Of a stretch of DNA of 64,000 nt, positions 37,364 to 46,885 are shown in pieces. The notes beneath the pieces are model-generated. The model was not told where the DNA came from, did no database searches, and saw only the letters and a program-made list of their open reading frames with translations. The stretch is taken from contig NZ_JAPPRQ010000015.1 of assembly GCF_026719745.1 (NCBI RefSeq), forward strand, positions 124,001-188,000. Reading direction: 5' to 3'. Source of the stretch: Clostridium sp. ZS2-4. Its GTDB lineage: Bacteria > Bacillota > Clostridia > Clostridiales > Clostridiaceae. The position numbers were made by a program, and so were the translations under genes. The number at the start of each line of letters is the position of its first letter. Positions within the stretch are counted from its first letter, which is position 1.

Positions 37364-37570
37364 ATGTTGTGTTAAAATTTGATTTATGTGTTGAAACATA
37401 AAAAATAATGAAGAAATATATGCTATATTATATATGATATGCGATATAGAAGATGATTCAATTTGTGGTAAAACAAAATAAAAATGCATATTTTATTAAT
37501 TATATGTAAAGTTCTGGTTGAAATAGTCGACGATTGTATGATAATATTTATATTAATGGAAGGTGATAAA

Positions 37571-38575
37571 ATGACTTATAGAAATATTAACATTAAAGGT
37601 ATAGAAATATATCATCCTAAAAATAAAGTGCACAATTCATTTTTTACCAATCACTTTGAAAAACAAGCTGAAGAAGTAGGTAAATTAATGGAGCATTTAG
37701 GTAGAAAATACAGATATTTAGGAAATACGGACGAAGAAAATTCATTAACGTTAGCAATTGAAGCATCTAAAAAAGCTATAAAAGATGCCAATATATCTCC
37801 AGAAGATATTGATATGATAGTATTTACTTCAGATACACCTGAATATACTTTTCCATGTAATGCATTAAAGATAAATAATGCAATTGGAGCGAAGAATGCA
37901 CATATTGTATATGATTCAAATTCAAATTGTATTGGTATGTTAACAGCTATGGATGTGGTATGTAGATATATGAAAAGTAATGAAACCGTTAAAACAGCAT
38001 TAGTTGTAGGCTCATTAATGATAAGTTCCGTAGTAAATCATAATGATACATTGACTTATCCTACTTTTGCTGATGGCAGTGCAGCAATTATACTGGAAAC
38101 AGTTGAAGAAAATGAACTTAGAGGATTTATAGATTCTAATACATTTACAAACAGTAATTATCACGAAGTATTTTTAAGCCCTGTATGTGGCTTATCTAAA
38201 CTACATAAAGAAAATGTACAGTTAACAGATAAATACTTGCGCTGGACAGCAGTTGATTTTAGTTTTTTAGCTGATAACTGGAAAATGATTATTGATGATA
38301 TGCTTGGAAAATATGATTTAACACCACAGGACATAGGTCATTTCTTGTTTTCACAATTTTCAAAACCTGATGCAGAAGAAACTTTAAGAAAAATGAATGT
38401 GGAATTGGACAAATACACATTTGTAGGAGATGAATATGGATATACTGGAGTAACAAGTCCATTTTTTGCATTACATAGAGCTTTAAAAAATAACAAGATA
38501 AAAGAAAATGATTATGTAGTATTTTGTTCAGTAGGAGCAGGATATACAATGACATCAATATTGTACAAATTTTAA
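37571..38575 (+). CDS. 3-oxoacyl-ACP synthase III-like protein lacking the canonical His and Asn
   Basis: From the ATG at 37571 (GGAAGGTG upstream) the product is 334 aa and has the thiolase fold of FabH/KAS III. The nucleophile is Cys120 in [20 protein letters not shown] and the C-terminal [12 protein letters not shown] are family landmarks. The catalytic His of the usual HQAN motif is Ser261 (FLFSQFSKP), and the usual Asn of YGNTS is Tyr291 (EYGYTG). It is therefore unlikely to do ordinary decarboxylating condensation and may instead transfer acyl groups, as divergent KAS III enzymes in secondary or signal metabolism do. It lies 22 bases upstream of a chemoreceptor gene and is probably co-transcribed with it. 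No fatty acid synthesis genes are near. Confidence 0.8.
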   Translation: MTYRNINIKGIEIYHPKNKVHNSFFTNHFEKQAEEVGKLMEHLGRKYRYLGNTDEENSLTLAIEASKKAIKDANISPEDIDMIVFTSDTPEYTFPCNALKINNAIGAKNAHIVYDSNSNCIGMLTAMDVVCRYMKSNETVKTALVVGSLMISSVVNHNDTLTYPTFADGSAAIILETVEENELRGFIDSNTFTNSNYHEVFLSPVCGLSKLHKENVQLTDKYLRWTAVDFSFLADNWKMIIDDMLGKYDLTPQDIGHFLFSQFSKPDAEETLRKMNVELDKYTFVGDEYGYTGVTSPFFALHRALKNNKIKENDYVVFCSVGAGYTMTSILYKF

Positions 38576-38597
38576 TACAATAATTGGGGGAATAGTA

Positions 38598-40130
38598 ATG
38601 AATACCAATATTGACACGATTATGGAATATCAGAGAAAAACTTATAAGTTAATTATTAATATTTATATTTTAAGTATTATTGGAGCTATAGTTGCATTTA
38701 TGGGTCTAAAAACTTTAGGATTATATCCAGAAATTAAATGGAAGTATATAGTGGGCTTTATTATATTAGGTTTATCAGAAATCATACTATTTATGAGTAC
38801 AAAAGATAATGTTTTAGATAGAACAAGAGCAAATGATAAAACATTCTCTAAATTTAAGGCTTTAGTAGGGTTGGGCTGTTTTGTAAATTATGTTTATATA
38901 GCAATTATGATACCTTCTAAAGAAATATGGGTGTGTGTATTTTACTTTGTACTACTAAGTGCATTATTTTTAGATAAGAAATTAACTATACAAGCTATTG
39001 CTTTAAGTGTTATTTGTGAAATAGTAGTTTTCAAAATTAATTCTTCAGTTATGCCATCACAAGATGTATTATTGAGAGAAGGGTTTATGAGACTTATTGT
39101 TATAGTTCTCATATCTTTTGGTATATATTTCTTTATGAATCTTTCAGCTAATTTATTAGAAAAAGTTGATGATAAAATGAAAATAGAAATTGAAAACAAT
39201 GCAAAAACCTCAAAGTTATTTAATAAAATATCAGAATTCGCACAAACTTTATTAAGTTCAAGTGAAACTTTAACTTCTATCATAGAAGAAGAATACGGTT
39301 CTATTCAAGAAATAGCAAGTACTAGCACTGAAGTTAATAAGGACAGTAATGAAATACTGTTAAAGACTAAAAAAAATAAAGATAGATTAGATACATTGTT
39401 AAAATTGAATAAAACAGTATCTATAAAAGCTATGGATACAGAAACTTCATCCTCAGATTTGATAAATATAGCTAATGAAAATAAAAGTTCAATAAATAAA
39501 TCACTGAATATTATAGACAATATAAAGGGGAGTATAGAAAATACTCTCAATGTAGCAAAAATATTAAATGAAAAATCTGATCAACTAGACAGTATTTTCA
39601 AGATTTTATCAGATATTTCAGAGAAAACTAATTTATTAGCATTAAATGCATCCATTGAAGCGGCAAGAGTTGGAGATAGTGGAAAGGGATTTGCAGTAGT
39701 TGCTAATGAGATTAAAAAATTATCAGAGAATACAAAGCAATCTTTAGATCAGGTAGGTTGTATTACGGATGAATTTAAAGATAAGATTAGTAAAGTAGAA
39801 AAACTTATGATAGACAATAATGGAAAAGTATTAGAAAGCAATAATATGCTAAACATGGTATCAGATAATGTAGAAGAGATGATGACAGTGCTAAATACTT
39901 CTGTAGGAAATATCAAGGATATTAATACGTCTACTGAAATGTTATTAACAGAAGTAAATAGTGTTGTAGATTTTAATTCTAATATATATGAAACAACTAG
40001 AGAGACCATAAATAAATTTAAAACTGTAAGTGAAGAGATTAAGCAAAATGTGAATTTAATAGAAGAAATATCAATTAATACAGAGAACTTGAAGGATGTA
40101 GCAATTGAAATGAATAGTCTTATTGAATAA
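38598..40130 (+). CDS. chemoreceptor with a multi-helix membrane-embedded sensor
   Basis: The 510-aa protein starts with about six membrane helices (residues 17-40, 50-67, 89-105, 109-124, 130-147, 161-182) and has no sizeable extracytoplasmic domain. There is no recognisable HAMP. The cytoplasmic half is a methyl-accepting coiled coil with the signalling tip [20 protein letters not shown], so coupling to CheA/CheW is expected. Such receptors sense ligands within or at the membrane, or membrane state. TGGGGGAATA precedes the ATG. The gene follows the KAS III-like gene by 22 bases, which makes a functional link likely. Confidence 0.88.
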   Translation: MNTNIDTIMEYQRKTYKLIINIYILSIIGAIVAFMGLKTLGLYPEIKWKYIVGFIILGLSEIILFMSTKDNVLDRTRANDKTFSKFKALVGLGCFVNYVYIAIMIPSKEIWVCVFYFVLLSALFLDKKLTIQAIALSVICEIVVFKINSSVMPSQDVLLREGFMRLIVIVLISFGIYFFMNLSANLLEKVDDKMKIEIENNAKTSKLFNKISEFAQTLLSSSETLTSIIEEEYGSIQEIASTSTEVNKDSNEILLKTKKNKDRLDTLLKLNKTVSIKAMDTETSSSDLINIANENKSSINKSLNIIDNIKGSIENTLNVAKILNEKSDQLDSIFKILSDISEKTNLLALNASIEAARVGDSGKGFAVVANEIKKLSENTKQSLDQVGCITDEFKDKISKVEKLMIDNNGKVLESNNMLNMVSDNVEEMMTVLNTSVGNIKDINTSTEMLLTEVNSVVDFNSNIYETTRETINKFKTVSEEIKQNVNLIEEISINTENLKDVAIEMNSLIE

Positions 40131-40200
40131 AGAGTCTTATTGAATAAAGAGAAACTTAATTAAGAGGACAAAATATTAATAAATGCTTAATTCTAGAAGT

Positions 40201-40245
40201 AAAAAATAGTAGAATATATAAGTATATTTTGCTATTTTTTATTTT
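40201..40245 (+). terminator. terminator of the KAS III-like/chemoreceptor operon
   Basis: AAAAAATAGTAGAATATA pairs with TATATTTTGCTATTTTTT, followed by ATTTT. Confidence 0.75.
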
Positions 40246-40343
40246 GATAAAAATAAAGTTGACTTACTAGTAAATTTATATTAGGATGATAGTGAATATA
40301 AGTGTTAGTTATTTAAAATAATAATTTTTTTTTTGCATACTTT

Positions 40344-40360
40344 ACGCAAACGATTGCATT
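40344..40360. promoter_or_regulatory. cre box for alpha-glucosidase
   Basis: CGCAAACGATTGCATT fits the cre consensus and lies about 25 bases before the start codon, where CcpA would block transcription. Confidence 0.8.
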
Positions 40361-40383
40361 AATTCGGAAAGGAAAGATCTTAT

Positions 40384-42048
40384 ATGAAAAAAATATGGTG
40401 GAAAGAAGCTGTTGCTTATCAAATATACCCAAAAAGTTTTATGGATTCAAATGGTGATGGAATAGGTGACATACAAGGTATAATTGCTAAATTAGATTAT
40501 TTAAAAGAGTTAGGTATTGATGTAATCTGGGTTTGCCCTATTTATAAATCACCAAATGATGATAATGGTTATGATATTAGTAATTATCAAGATATTATGG
40601 ATGAATTTGGAGCAATGAGTGATTTTAATCAGCTGCTGCAAGAAGTTCATAACCGTAATATGAAGCTTATTATCGATTTAGTTATTAATCATACAAGTGA
40701 TGAACACCCTTGGTTTATTGAAGCACGATCTTCAAATAATAATCCTAAACGTGATTGGTATATATGGCGTGATGGTAAAAATGGAGAAGAACCAAATAAC
40801 TGGGAAAGTATTTTCGGAGATTCTGCATGGGAATACGATAGAATCACTAATCAATATTTCTTGCATTTGTTTTCAAGAAAACAGCCAGATTTAAACTGGG
40901 AGAATAGTGATATGCGTCAATCTCTTTATGACATGATTAATTGGTGGTTAGATAAAGGAATTGATGGTTTCCGTATAGATGCCATAAGTCATATAAAAAA
41001 AGAAGAAGGCTTAAAAGACATGCCTAATCTAAAAGGAATGAAATATGTTCCTTCATTTGATAAGCATATGAATGTACAAGGAATTCATATGTATCTTGAA
41101 GAATTAAAAATGAATACTTTTGCTAAATACGATATTATGACAGTTGGTGAAGCAAATGGAGTTAAGGTGGAGGATGCACCACTTTGGGTTGGAGAAGAAA
41201 AAGGAAAATTTAATATGGTATTTCAGTTTGAGCATTTAGACTTATGGAATTCTGATGCTAACAGTAAACTGGATGTTGTAGCATTGAAAAAGATATTGTC
41301 CAAGTGGCAAAAAGGATTAGAAGGCAAAGGTTGGAATGCATTATATATTGAAAATCATGATATTCCTCGTGTAGTTTCTACTTGGGGAAATGATAAAGAA
41401 TACTGGCGTGAGAGTGCAACATCATTAGGTGTTATGTATTTTATGATGCAGGGAACACCATTTATATATCAAGGACAAGAGATTGGCATGACTAATGTTA
41501 AGTTTAAAACAATTAATGAATATGATGATATAAGAACTAGAAATATGTATGAAATTAAGAGAGAAGAAGGGATGCCGCCTGAAGAAATAGTCAAAATGAT
41601 ATGGAAGACATCCAGAGATAATTCTCGTACTCCTATGCAGTGGAACGAATCGCCAAAGGCAGGATTTACCACTGGAACACCATGGATTGGAATTAATGAG
41701 AATTATAAAGAAATTAATGTAGCAAAACAGGAAAAAGATCCAAGCTCTGTGCTTAATTTTTATAAAAAAATGATCTCTGTCAAGAAGGAAAATCAAGTGT
41801 TCACATATGGTAAATATGATTTGATTTTAGAAAATAATGAGCAAATATATGCATACACACGTACATTAGACAATGAAAAAGTCGTTGTGATTTGTAATTT
41901 AACAGATTCGGAGGCTGTATATGAATATACACCTTTAAAACTTACACATGATGAATTGCTGTTATGTAATTATAATGTTGAGGAACATGATGATATGACA
42001 GGTTTTATATTAAAACCATATGAAGCAAGAGTTTACAGAGTTATATAA
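40384..42048 (+). CDS. malL: cytoplasmic alpha-glucosidase, GH13 subfamily 31 (maltase-like)
   Basis: The 554-aa enzyme has no signal peptide and shows the whole oligo-1,6-glucosidase/maltase architecture: WWKEAVAYQIYPKSF at the start, DSNGDGIGD calcium loop, IDLVINHTSDEHPWF. The catalytic residues are Asp199 (GFRIDAIS), Glu256 (TVGEANG) and Asp326 (IENHDIPR). The residue after Asp199 is Ala. In Bacillus relatives Ala at this place goes with alpha-1,4 preference and Val with alpha-1,6, so maltose and maltodextrins are the likelier substrates. It would hydrolyse what the ABC importer brings in. A cre box overlaps the promoter region. Confidence 0.93.
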   Translation: MKKIWWKEAVAYQIYPKSFMDSNGDGIGDIQGIIAKLDYLKELGIDVIWVCPIYKSPNDDNGYDISNYQDIMDEFGAMSDFNQLLQEVHNRNMKLIIDLVINHTSDEHPWFIEARSSNNNPKRDWYIWRDGKNGEEPNNWESIFGDSAWEYDRITNQYFLHLFSRKQPDLNWENSDMRQSLYDMINWWLDKGIDGFRIDAISHIKKEEGLKDMPNLKGMKYVPSFDKHMNVQGIHMYLEELKMNTFAKYDIMTVGEANGVKVEDAPLWVGEEKGKFNMVFQFEHLDLWNSDANSKLDVVALKKILSKWQKGLEGKGWNALYIENHDIPRVVSTWGNDKEYWRESATSLGVMYFMMQGTPFIYQGQEIGMTNVKFKTINEYDDIRTRNMYEIKREEGMPPEEIVKMIWKTSRDNSRTPMQWNESPKAGFTTGTPWIGINENYKEINVAKQEKDPSSVLNFYKKMISVKKENQVFTYGKYDLILENNEQIYAYTRTLDNEKVVVICNLTDSEAVYEYTPLKLTHDELLLCNYNVEEHDDMTGFILKPYEARVYRVI

Positions 42049-42072
42049 TAAAAATTTTAGAGGGTTAAACAA

Positions 42073-42123
42073 AAACTCATCCTTTCGTCAATTTAAGAGG
42101 TAATATGGCGAAAGGATGAGTTT
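42073..42123 (+). terminator. strong terminator after alpha-glucosidase
   Basis: AAACTCATCCTTTCG and CGAAAGGATGAGTTT form a perfect 15-bp stem with a 21-base loop between convergent genes. Confidence 0.85.
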
Positions 42124-42136
42124 AAATGCTTGGACT

Positions 42137-42463
42137 TTATTTAAGTCCCTTTATTTTACCCTTAAGGGCTTTTAGACGTGAATTTACATAATTAAGCAGC
42201 TCAGAATCATTGTTTTTTATATAATCTGGAGCTTTAGAAACTATAGAAAGAATGTCTAATTTATTTCCCTTTACTGTTTTAGAAATATTATAAGCTAAAC
42301 ATTCATTTTTTACTTTCCAATAGGTAGTATTGAATTCAGCTACGTGATTTTTAGTATAGTATCCTTTTTCAATACCAAACTCAAATAAATCTGCTGCTGA
42401 TTCTAATTCGTCTAAGTCGGTAACTTGTAAAGTTTCGTTAATAAGATTTTCAAATGTTTTCAT
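42137..42463 (-). CDS. small helical protein of unknown function
   Basis: The 108-aa product is not recognised. It appears wholly alpha-helical and cytoplasmic, with a charged C-terminus (RLKALKGKIKGLK). The start has GAAAGTGGTG as a moderate ribosome binding site. It is transcribed toward the alpha-glucosidase gene and has its own leader with a 14-bp hairpin about 45 bases upstream. Confidence 0.6.
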   Translation of the reverse strand: MKTFENLINETLQVTDLDELESAADLFEFGIEKGYYTKNHVAEFNTTYWKVKNECLAYNISKTVKGNKLDILSIVSKAPDYIKNNDSELLNYVNSRLKALKGKIKGLK

Positions 42464-42506
42464 TATAGCACCACTTTCTAATGTTATAATAATATTTTAA
42501 GCTTAT

Positions 42507-42542
42507 ATTATAGTTTATATACTGGAGCATATAAACTATAAT
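42507..42542. repeat. perfect 14-bp hairpin in a gene-free 500-base gap
   Basis: ATTATAGTTTATAT and its complement flank an 8-base loop. The rest of 42543-42978 is AT-rich and I see no gene, operator or riboswitch in it. Confidence 0.6.
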
Positions 42543-42978
42543 GCAATATAATGTTTTATTATGCAAAATAAACCAGTGTATAAATTTATTTTACAAAACA
42601 AGTCAGAGTTAATTGTAATACTCTATGTGGAAATTGTAAAGATATTATTTATTAATATTTTGATTTTTCGTTTTCAATTAAAAAATAATCCAGTAAAAAT
42701 CTTTAATTAATTAGATTTATAAGTATTTTATCATATATTTTAACAAAAAAGGTTTGATTTTCATTATATATCTATCAAGAGTGGCATTGTAGTATACGAT
42801 ATTATATTATATTAAGAAAGTAAATTTATTTTACTAAACTATGTAAGTGAGAATAACCTTTTAGATAGTAGAACGGAAAAATAATATATGTTGACATATA
42901 TGTACGTATCTTTAACTTAAGAGAAATAAATTCTGCAGACATTCTTTAGAGTACATAGACTAATAAGGAGGCATATTT

Positions 42979-44959
42979 ATGAGAAAAATAAGTTCAAAGA
43001 TAATAATAACAATTACAGTATGCTGTTTAATCATTTCTACTGTTATAGGAAGCATAAGTGTATATGAGAGTTCTAAACATTTAAAACAAGAATCAAAGGG
43101 TAAATTATTATTTATGGCTCAAAGTTATTGCAATGAATTTGATAAAACCTTAAATAGTGCAGAAAGTTCGGTAGATACTTTTTCAGCTAATGTGGCTGCT
43201 GCATTTGATTTACAAAAATTCAAATCAAATCCTAAAAAATATATAAAAGAGTATGAAATTATCATGGATTCTATAATTAAGAAAACAGTTGAGACTTTAA
43301 ATGGAGTACAGGGATATTATTTAACTATTAATCCAAAATTAACGGGTGAGGCACGTGAAATTTGGTATGTAGACGAAATGGGGAATGGGTCATTTAATAG
43401 AAAAGATTCAGATCCAGATGGAGATTATATAACCTATTTTACAGAGGATAATGAATATATGGGATGGTATTATAATCCTATAAAAGAAAGAAAAGGAATA
43501 TGGAGTGAACCATATGAGGAAGAAGATTTAAATAATTTAACTATTGTTTCATATACAAAAGCAATAGAAAAAGATGGGATATTAATAGGAGTAGTAGGAA
43601 TTGATGTCAAGATTGATGACTTGAAGAAAAGTTTACAAGAAATGAAAGTATATGATACTGGTTATGCATTTTTACTTAATGATGATTATGATATACTAAT
43701 TCACCCAAATTACAAACAAGGGGATAATCTTAAAACTGTAAATAATGGAGCATTTAAAGTTATAACTGAGGAAATGGATAGGAAGGATTTAGGATCCATA
43801 GAGTATAAATATGATAGCAATTGTTATTGTAGCAACGATCTTATTTTTTTTAGTCGCTTTAATAGTTGGAAAAGCTATTAGTGATCCTATTGCGAAGGTA
43901 ACAGACTTGATAAGAAAAACAGAAGAATTAGATTTGGAGTATGACACAAGATATGAATTTTTGTTAAAGTATAAAGATGAAACAGCAATTATGGCTAGGG
44001 CTATGATTAATACGAGGAGTGTATTAAGAACATTAATAGAAACTATAATAAAGAGTTCTAGAGATATAGATAATCAATCAGGAAATTTAGCTTCAGTAGC
44101 ACATGAACTGACTGCTTCATCTGAAAATGTATCCAGAGGCATACAAAATACATCCAAAGGAGCGGGTTCACAAGTAGAAGAATTACTAAATATTAATAGT
44201 ATATTAGATGAATTTAGTAAAAAGCTTGGTAATACTATAGAAGAAATAAGAGAAGTTGATTTAAATGCCAGAGAAGTTGAAATCATGGCTAATGCAAGTA
44301 GTAAGGATATGCAGGTTTTAGCAGAATCTGTGGATAAAGTAAATATAGTGTTTAATGATTTTTCTAATAAGATTTTAAGCTTTGGTGAAAATATAAAGCA
44401 AATAAATGAAATAACAGGTATTATACATAGCATTGCAGATCAAACAAATTTATTAGCATTAAATGCTTCTATTGAATCAGCCAGAGCAGGAGAAGCAGGA
44501 AAAGGATTTGCAGTAGTTGCTTCAGAAATTAGAAAGCTTGCAGAGCAGTCAAAGAATTCAGCTGAAAATATAAATTCTTTAATTAATGCTGTCTCTGATG
44601 ACTCAAACCAAATGCTTGAAACTACGGATAATATGGAAAAACAACTTATTGATCAGGTTAGAGTTATAAGTTCTTCAATGAATTCATTTACAAATATAAT
44701 AAATGGAATAGAAAAGACTGTTCCTAAAATTGAAGAAATTAATATTTCAGCTTCAAGTATAGATAAAGAAAAAGATTCTATTATACAGAAGATAGAAGCA
44801 ATTTCTACAGTTGCAGAAGAAATTGCCGAATCATCTGAACGAATATCATCATCTTCAGAAGAAATGAATGCTTCTACTGAAGAATTATCTACAGCAGCAG
44901 AAGTTTTAAGTAACATGACAGAAGAAATGATGGAACAGATAAATAAGTTTAAAGTATGA
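42979..44959 (+). pseudogene. dCache chemoreceptor gene broken by a deletion and frameshift
   Basis: The first reading (42979-43881) encodes a signal helix and most of a double-Cache sensor (GVQGYYLTINP, EIWYVDEMG, GWYYNPIKERKGIWSEPYEE, VVGIDVKIDDL, YAFLLNDDYDILIHP). It then runs off frame after IEYKYD. The second reading (from about 43811, shifted by one base) gives the second membrane helix, HAMP and a complete signalling domain with [20 protein letters not shown]. About 30-40 residues normally lying between these parts are missing, so the gene suffered a deletion that also shifted the frame. An AAGGAGG ribosome binding site is intact. An unlinked C-terminal fragment could in principle be made. 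Confidence 0.85.
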
Positions 44960-44972
44960 TTGTAAATAAAAG

Positions 44973-45028
44973 GGGACAGTTCTGTAAAATTAGTTATTTC
45001 AAAATAACTAATTTTACAGAACTGTCCC
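44973..45028. repeat. perfect 26-bp hairpin with GGGACA ends (family member 1)
   Basis: GGGACAGTTCTGTAAAATTA followed by GTTATT is repeated exactly in inverse orientation after a TCAA loop. It lies between convergent genes and gives TGTTTT on the plus strand, so it also works as a terminator. Confidence 0.85.
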
Positions 45029-45073
45029 TGTTTTATATTATAGTTCATATGCTTGTCCTGAACTATTTTTTTC

Positions 45074-45904
45074 TTATTTAATACTTCCGGCTGTAATAGA
45101 TTTAATAATATGTTTTTGAGCACAGAAGTAGAAGATGATTACAGGAATAATAGCTAAGATTAATCCTGCTAAGGCAAGGTGCCATTGTTTTGTATATTCA
45201 CCAAAGAAGAAGAATGTTTTTAATGGTATAGTTTGAGTATCTGGTTTGTTTACAACCAATGATGGCAATAAGAAGTCATTCCATATCCAGACAGTGTTTA
45301 AAATAGCTACAGTTATTGATATTGGCTTTAACAATGGGAAAATTATATACCAGAAAGTTTGAAATTTTCCACAGCCATCTATCATTGCTGCCTCATCTAA
45401 TTCTTTTGGAATACTCTTTAAAAAACCATGGTACAGGAATACGGATAGTGAAGTACCAAATCCAAGATACATAAAAATTAATCCACCGATATTCAATAAA
45501 CCAAGTTTTCCCATTACTCTAACTAATGGCAGCATAACTGCTTGAAATGGAACTAACATTGATGAAATAAACAAGAAGAAAACAAATCCACTGGTTTTAG
45601 TTTTTGTTCTTTCAAGCATCCAAGCAGCCATAGATGCAAATAGTACTATGACTATAACGCTGCCTACAGTTATCAATAATGAATTAGTAAGTGCGCTGAA
45701 AAAATCCAGTCTTTCAAAAGCCTCTTTGAAATTATCGAAATTCCAAGCAGCAGGCCTTGATAATGTACTTTGGAATAATTCTTTTTTTGTTTTAAAGGCA
45801 TTTACAATTATGATGTAGAAAGGGGATAAGTATAATAACCCTACCAAAATACTTACAATGCTTACTAATATTGCAGCAATATTAAATTTCTTCTTAAGTT
45901 CCAT
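45074..45904 (-). CDS. ABC transporter permease, MalG-like
   Basis: The 276-aa protein has six helices and the EAA loop (DEAAMIDGCGKFQTFWYIIFP) that docks on the ATPase. It is the MalG-type inner-membrane subunit of a carbohydrate uptake 1 importer. Its start overlaps the last base of the MalF-like gene, so translation is coupled. No MsmK/MalK-type ATPase is encoded here, and a shared ATPase elsewhere is expected, as in many Firmicutes. The substrate is probably maltodextrin by context. Confidence 0.9.
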   Translation of the reverse strand: MELKKKFNIAAILVSIVSILVGLLYLSPFYIIIVNAFKTKKELFQSTLSRPAAWNFDNFKEAFERLDFFSALTNSLLITVGSVIVIVLFASMAAWMLERTKTKTSGFVFFLFISSMLVPFQAVMLPLVRVMGKLGLLNIGGLIFMYLGFGTSLSVFLYHGFLKSIPKELDEAAMIDGCGKFQTFWYIIFPLLKPISITVAILNTVWIWNDFLLPSLVVNKPDTQTIPLKTFFFFGEYTKQWHLALAGLILAIIPVIIFYFCAQKHIIKSITAGSIK

Positions 45905-46767
45905 TATGCTTCCACCTCGCTTTTTTTAGAAAAATATACTTGAGTTAGAGTAATACCGCCAACTATCAAGAAGAAAACAACTGCTTTTGCTTGAGCAACG
46001 CCCATTAAGTTAAATTTGAATGCAGTATTATAAATGTTCATAGCTAACATTTGAGTAGAATTAGCTGGTCCTCCAGCTGTTAGTGATAAGTTTTGATCAT
46101 ATAGTTTAAATGAATTTGATAATGTTAAGAATAAACTCACTGTAAATGCTGGTCTAACTAAAGGTAATACGATGTGTTTAATCTTTTGCCATGCATTAGC
46201 ACCATCAATTTGTGCTGCTTCAAGCAATTCTGGTGAAATGTTTTGCAGTGAAGAAATATAAATAACCATTATATATCCTGCCATCTGCCAAGCCATTAAT
46301 ATTATAAGTCCATAAAAACCTGTTTTACCATCAGACAGCCAACCTAATAACCATTTTTGACCAGTAGCATTACCTATTGCTGAAAATACCTGAGTGAAAA
46401 CAAATTGCCAAATAAATCCTAAAATAAGTCCTCCAATTAAGTTTGGCATAAAAAATATTGTTCTAAGAGTATTACTTAACTTTGATTTTCTTATAGCAAT
46501 TATAGCTAGAAGAAATCCTAAAACATTTAATACTATAACTGACAATATTGTAAATTTAAGTGTAAACCAGAAAGATTGTGCAAAACTTGGATCATTAAAG
46601 GCTGTAATGTAGTTTTTAAATCCAATCCATTTGACATCTGATTTTATACCATTCCAGTCTGTAAAGGAATAATAAATTCCAAGTAATAAGGGTATAAGTT
46701 GTACTAGAGTAAATGCAATGAGAACTGGTCCTACAAAAAGCCAAAATGATGATTTATTTTTCTTCAT
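45904..46767 (-). CDS. ABC transporter permease, MalF-like
   Basis: The 287-aa protein has six helices and an EAA loop (LLEAAQIDGANAWQKIKHIV). It is the partner of the MalG-like subunit, with a one-base overlap. It lacks the large periplasmic P2 loop of E. coli MalF, as is normal in Gram-positives. AGGAGAGAGGG precedes the start. A hairpin separates it from the binding-protein gene, which fits lower expression of the permeases. Confidence 0.9.
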   Translation of the reverse strand: MKKNKSSFWLFVGPVLIAFTLVQLIPLLLGIYYSFTDWNGIKSDVKWIGFKNYITAFNDPSFAQSFWFTLKFTILSVIVLNVLGFLLAIIAIRKSKLSNTLRTIFFMPNLIGGLILGFIWQFVFTQVFSAIGNATGQKWLLGWLSDGKTGFYGLIILMAWQMAGYIMVIYISSLQNISPELLEAAQIDGANAWQKIKHIVLPLVRPAFTVSLFLTLSNSFKLYDQNLSLTAGGPANSTQMLAMNIYNTAFKFNLMGVAQAKAVVFFLIVGGITLTQVYFSKKSEVEA

Positions 46768-46810
46768 AACCCTCTCTCCTTTTTGATATAGCTTAATCTT
46801 AGTTAGTGAA

Positions 46811-46846
46811 AATCCTGGAATAGTTTGGAAAAACTTTTCCAGGATT
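46811..46846 (-). terminator. intercistronic hairpin between binding protein and permease genes
   Basis: AATCCTGGAA and TTCCAGGATT form a 10-bp stem, with a U-rich tail when read outward from the binding-protein gene on neither strand perfect. It probably acts as a partial terminator or as a 3' stabiliser for the binding-protein mRNA. Confidence 0.55.
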
Positions 46847-46885
46847 ATTTTTTATATACATTTAGTGAAAAAGTTTCAAGTTCAA

